DNA from: CAXTEJ01 sp964243295
GTDB taxonomy: Bacteria; Actinomycetota; Actinomycetes; Actinomycetales; Angustibacteraceae
Reading direction: 5' to 3'
Length of the DNA: 15,033 nucleotides
Assembly: GCA_964243295.1 (NCBI GenBank)
Contig: CAXTEJ010000072.1
Location: forward strand, 1 to 15,033
Every line of letters begins with the position of its first letter. Position 1 is the stretch's first letter. Below the pieces are notes generated by a model. The model made no database searches. It saw nothing but the letters and a program-made list of their open reading frames with translations, and had not been told where the DNA came from. A program made the translations under genes and the position numbers. This document shows positions 13,914 through 15,033 of the stretch, piece by piece.

Positions 13914-14486
13914 CTACTTCGGGGGCTTGGCGCGCAGGCCGAGGTCGACGAGGTCGATGAGCCAGTCGAAGCTCTCCTCGGTGGCGGTGCCCCACTGGAA
14001 GCCGCCGCCCGCTTCGATGGTGGCGAAGCCGTGGAAGATGCTGCGCAGCGCGCGCAAGGCGTGGGTCGTGTCGGCGGGGGCGATGTCATAGCCGCGAAGA
14101 ACGGCGACGAACGGCTCGATCCCCCGCGCTGCGGCGACGGCGACCGGGTCGTCGGGGCCGGTGAGCTCGAGGCCGATGGTGGCGGCGTACCGGCCCGGGT
14201 GGGCGAGGACGAAGTTGCGCAGCGCACGGGCTGCGGCCCGCAGGGCTTCACGGCCCGCGCGGCCCTGGATGGCCGCTCCGATCGCGTCGGCGGCCTCGTG
14301 GAGGGCGAGGGCCGCGATGCGGCGGTTGAGGTCGTCCTGGCTGGTGACGTGCTTGTAGAGCGACGGGGTGCGCACCCCGACCCGCTCGGCCAGCTGGCCC
14401 ATGGTGAGCTCGGCGAAGCCGATCTCGTCGGCGAGGTCGGCGCCGGCCGCGACGACCGCGGCCGTGCCCAGGCCTGCCCTAGGCAC
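13914..14486 (-). CDS. TetR/AcrR-family transcriptional regulator with WHG-type C-terminal domain
   Basis: This 190-residue repressor-type regulator has an N-terminal helix-turn-helix (about 27-47: LTMGQLAERVGVRTPSLYKHV) and a ligand-binding domain with LRSIFHGFATIEAGGGF, matching the TetR WHG C-terminal domain. The likely start is GTG 14486, which overlaps the stop of the hydrolase gene (14479-14481) by 8 nt. There is no Shine-Dalgarno sequence before it, so translation is probably coupled to the hydrolase. TetR proteins commonly control adjacent genes, so the hydrolase and DUF4260 gene are the likely targets. The operator would lie upstream of the hydrolase, outside this window, or in the 97-bp gap before DUF4260. 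The ligand is unknown. Confidence 0.88.
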   Translation of the reverse strand: MPRAGLGTAAVVAAGADLADEIGFAELTMGQLAERVGVRTPSLYKHVTSQDDLNRRIAALALHEAADAIGAAIQGRAGREALRAAARALRNFVLAHPGRYAATIGLELTGPDDPVAVAAARGIEPFVAVLRGYDIAPADTTHALRALRSIFHGFATIEAGGGFQWGTATEESFDWLIDLVDLGLRAKPPK

Positions 14487-15033
14487 GGGCGTCGGCCAGG
14501 AAGGTCAGCATCGAGGTGGCCACCTCGGTGGGGAACTGGACGTGCGGGTAGTGCCCCGCACCCGTGACCATGTCCAGGCGGCCCAGACCGGCGGGCAGGT
14601 CGGCGACGATGGCCTCACCCTCCGCCTGCGGGGAAGCCCAGTCGCAGTCAGCGCTGCCCTGCACGACCAGCACCGGGCAGCGCACGTTGCCCAGCTGCGC
14701 CCCGGCGTCGGTGGGAGGGGTCTTACCCATCGCCTGCAGGGCCTTCATCCGGCCCGGCTCGGCGAGCATCGTGGTGATCTGGCCCAGCCGGGCGTCCCAG
14801 TCGGCAGGCTTGGTGCCGGGGTAGGCGACGTCGAGGTACTTGACCCACTGCTTCGTGCTCCCCAGCAGGGTGGTGCCGAGCAGGCGGGGCATGCCGCGCC
14901 GGACGGAAGCCACCTTCAGGTCACCCAGGCTCATCGACTGCTTGCGGGTGAACGGCGCCAGCTCGACCACCGCGGTGACCAGCTCCGGTGCCGTCGCCGC
15001 GGCGATGGTGACCGCCCCGCCGGCGATGGAGTG
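14479..15033 (-). CDS. Alpha/beta-fold hydrolase, 5' end cut by the window edge
   Basis: The frame is open to the right edge and the visible 184 residues lack the start of the protein. The first visible residues, HSIAGG, are the nucleophile elbow (GHSxGG, Ser at visible position 2), so roughly 90-100 N-terminal residues, including the oxyanion strand, lie outside. The acid is in VLVVQGSADCDWASP (D129 or D131) and the His in TGAGHYPHVQFP (H161), with the usual C-terminal helix TEVATSMLTFL. The cap region (about 30-115) has KQWVKYLDVAYPG and MLAEPGRMKALQAM. This is the general alpha/beta hydrolase family (esterase, haloperoxidase-like or related); the substrate cannot be told. It is the first visible gene of the minus-strand operon with TetR and DUF4260. 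Confidence 0.85.
   Translation of the reverse strand, partial: HSIAGGAVTIAAATAPELVTAVVELAPFTRKQSMSLGDLKVASVRRGMPRLLGTTLLGSTKQWVKYLDVAYPGTKPADWDARLGQITTMLAEPGRMKALQAMGKTPPTDAGAQLGNVRCPVLVVQGSADCDWASPQAEGEAIVADLPAGLGRLDMVTGAGHYPHVQFPTEVATSMLTFLADARA

Noticed and set aside
13304..14567. Plus-strand frames opposite DUF4260 and TetR
   Set aside because: Gly/Arg-rich shadows; the minus-strand products have recognisable family motifs.
1..15033. CRISPR array, tRNA or rRNA genes, prophage attachment sites
   Set aside because: No regularly spaced direct repeats, cloverleaf-like sequence or rRNA signature seen on reading; the only mobile element is the IS3 copy.

Overview
The window is high-GC DNA (roughly 65-70% by eye) with GTG starts, tightly packed operons and actinobacterial protein families: a MalF/MalG-type sugar importer with no ATPase of its own, a ROK regulator, a WHG-domain TetR and a DUF4260 protein. 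The most likely host is an actinomycete. A saprophytic member of Micrococcales such as a Cellulomonas relative is a guess from gene content, not something the sequence proves.

Layout. (1) 1-484: the C-terminal part of a hypothetical protein, probably HEPN/abortive-infection-like, running off the left edge. (2) 641-1992: a complete IS3-family insertion sequence with 28-bp imperfect terminal inverted repeats, orfA and orfB in the -1 arrangement, and an intact DD(35)E transposase, but no target-site duplication. A strong hairpin lies 3 bp past its right end. (3) 2342-3553, minus strand: a ROK-family repressor that has lost the zinc site. (4) 3795-12359, plus strand: the main operon. It encodes a lipoprotein sugar-binding protein, two CUT1 permeases, a GH38 alpha-mannosidase and a GH36 alpha-galactosidase. 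A good promoter (TTGACT-N17-TAGCGT) lies upstream of the first gene. (5) 12474-12950, minus strand: a small multi-pass membrane protein. (6) 13301-15033, minus strand: a likely operon of an alpha/beta hydrolase (cut by the right edge), a TetR regulator overlapping it by 8 nt, and a DUF4260 membrane protein.

How it fits together. The divergent ROK protein probably controls the sugar operon. The binding protein captures an oligosaccharide outside the cell and the two permeases import it, most likely powered by a shared MsiK-type ATPase encoded elsewhere. Two cytoplasmic glycosidases without signal peptides then remove alpha-mannosyl and alpha-galactosyl residues. GH38 acts on alpha-mannosides, so the target is more likely an alpha-mannan-type or other alpha-Man/alpha-Gal glycan, as in some fungal cell walls, than plant beta-galactomannan. 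This pairing in one import operon is the most interesting biological point. I see no CRISPR array, tRNA, rRNA, prophage or classical defence island.
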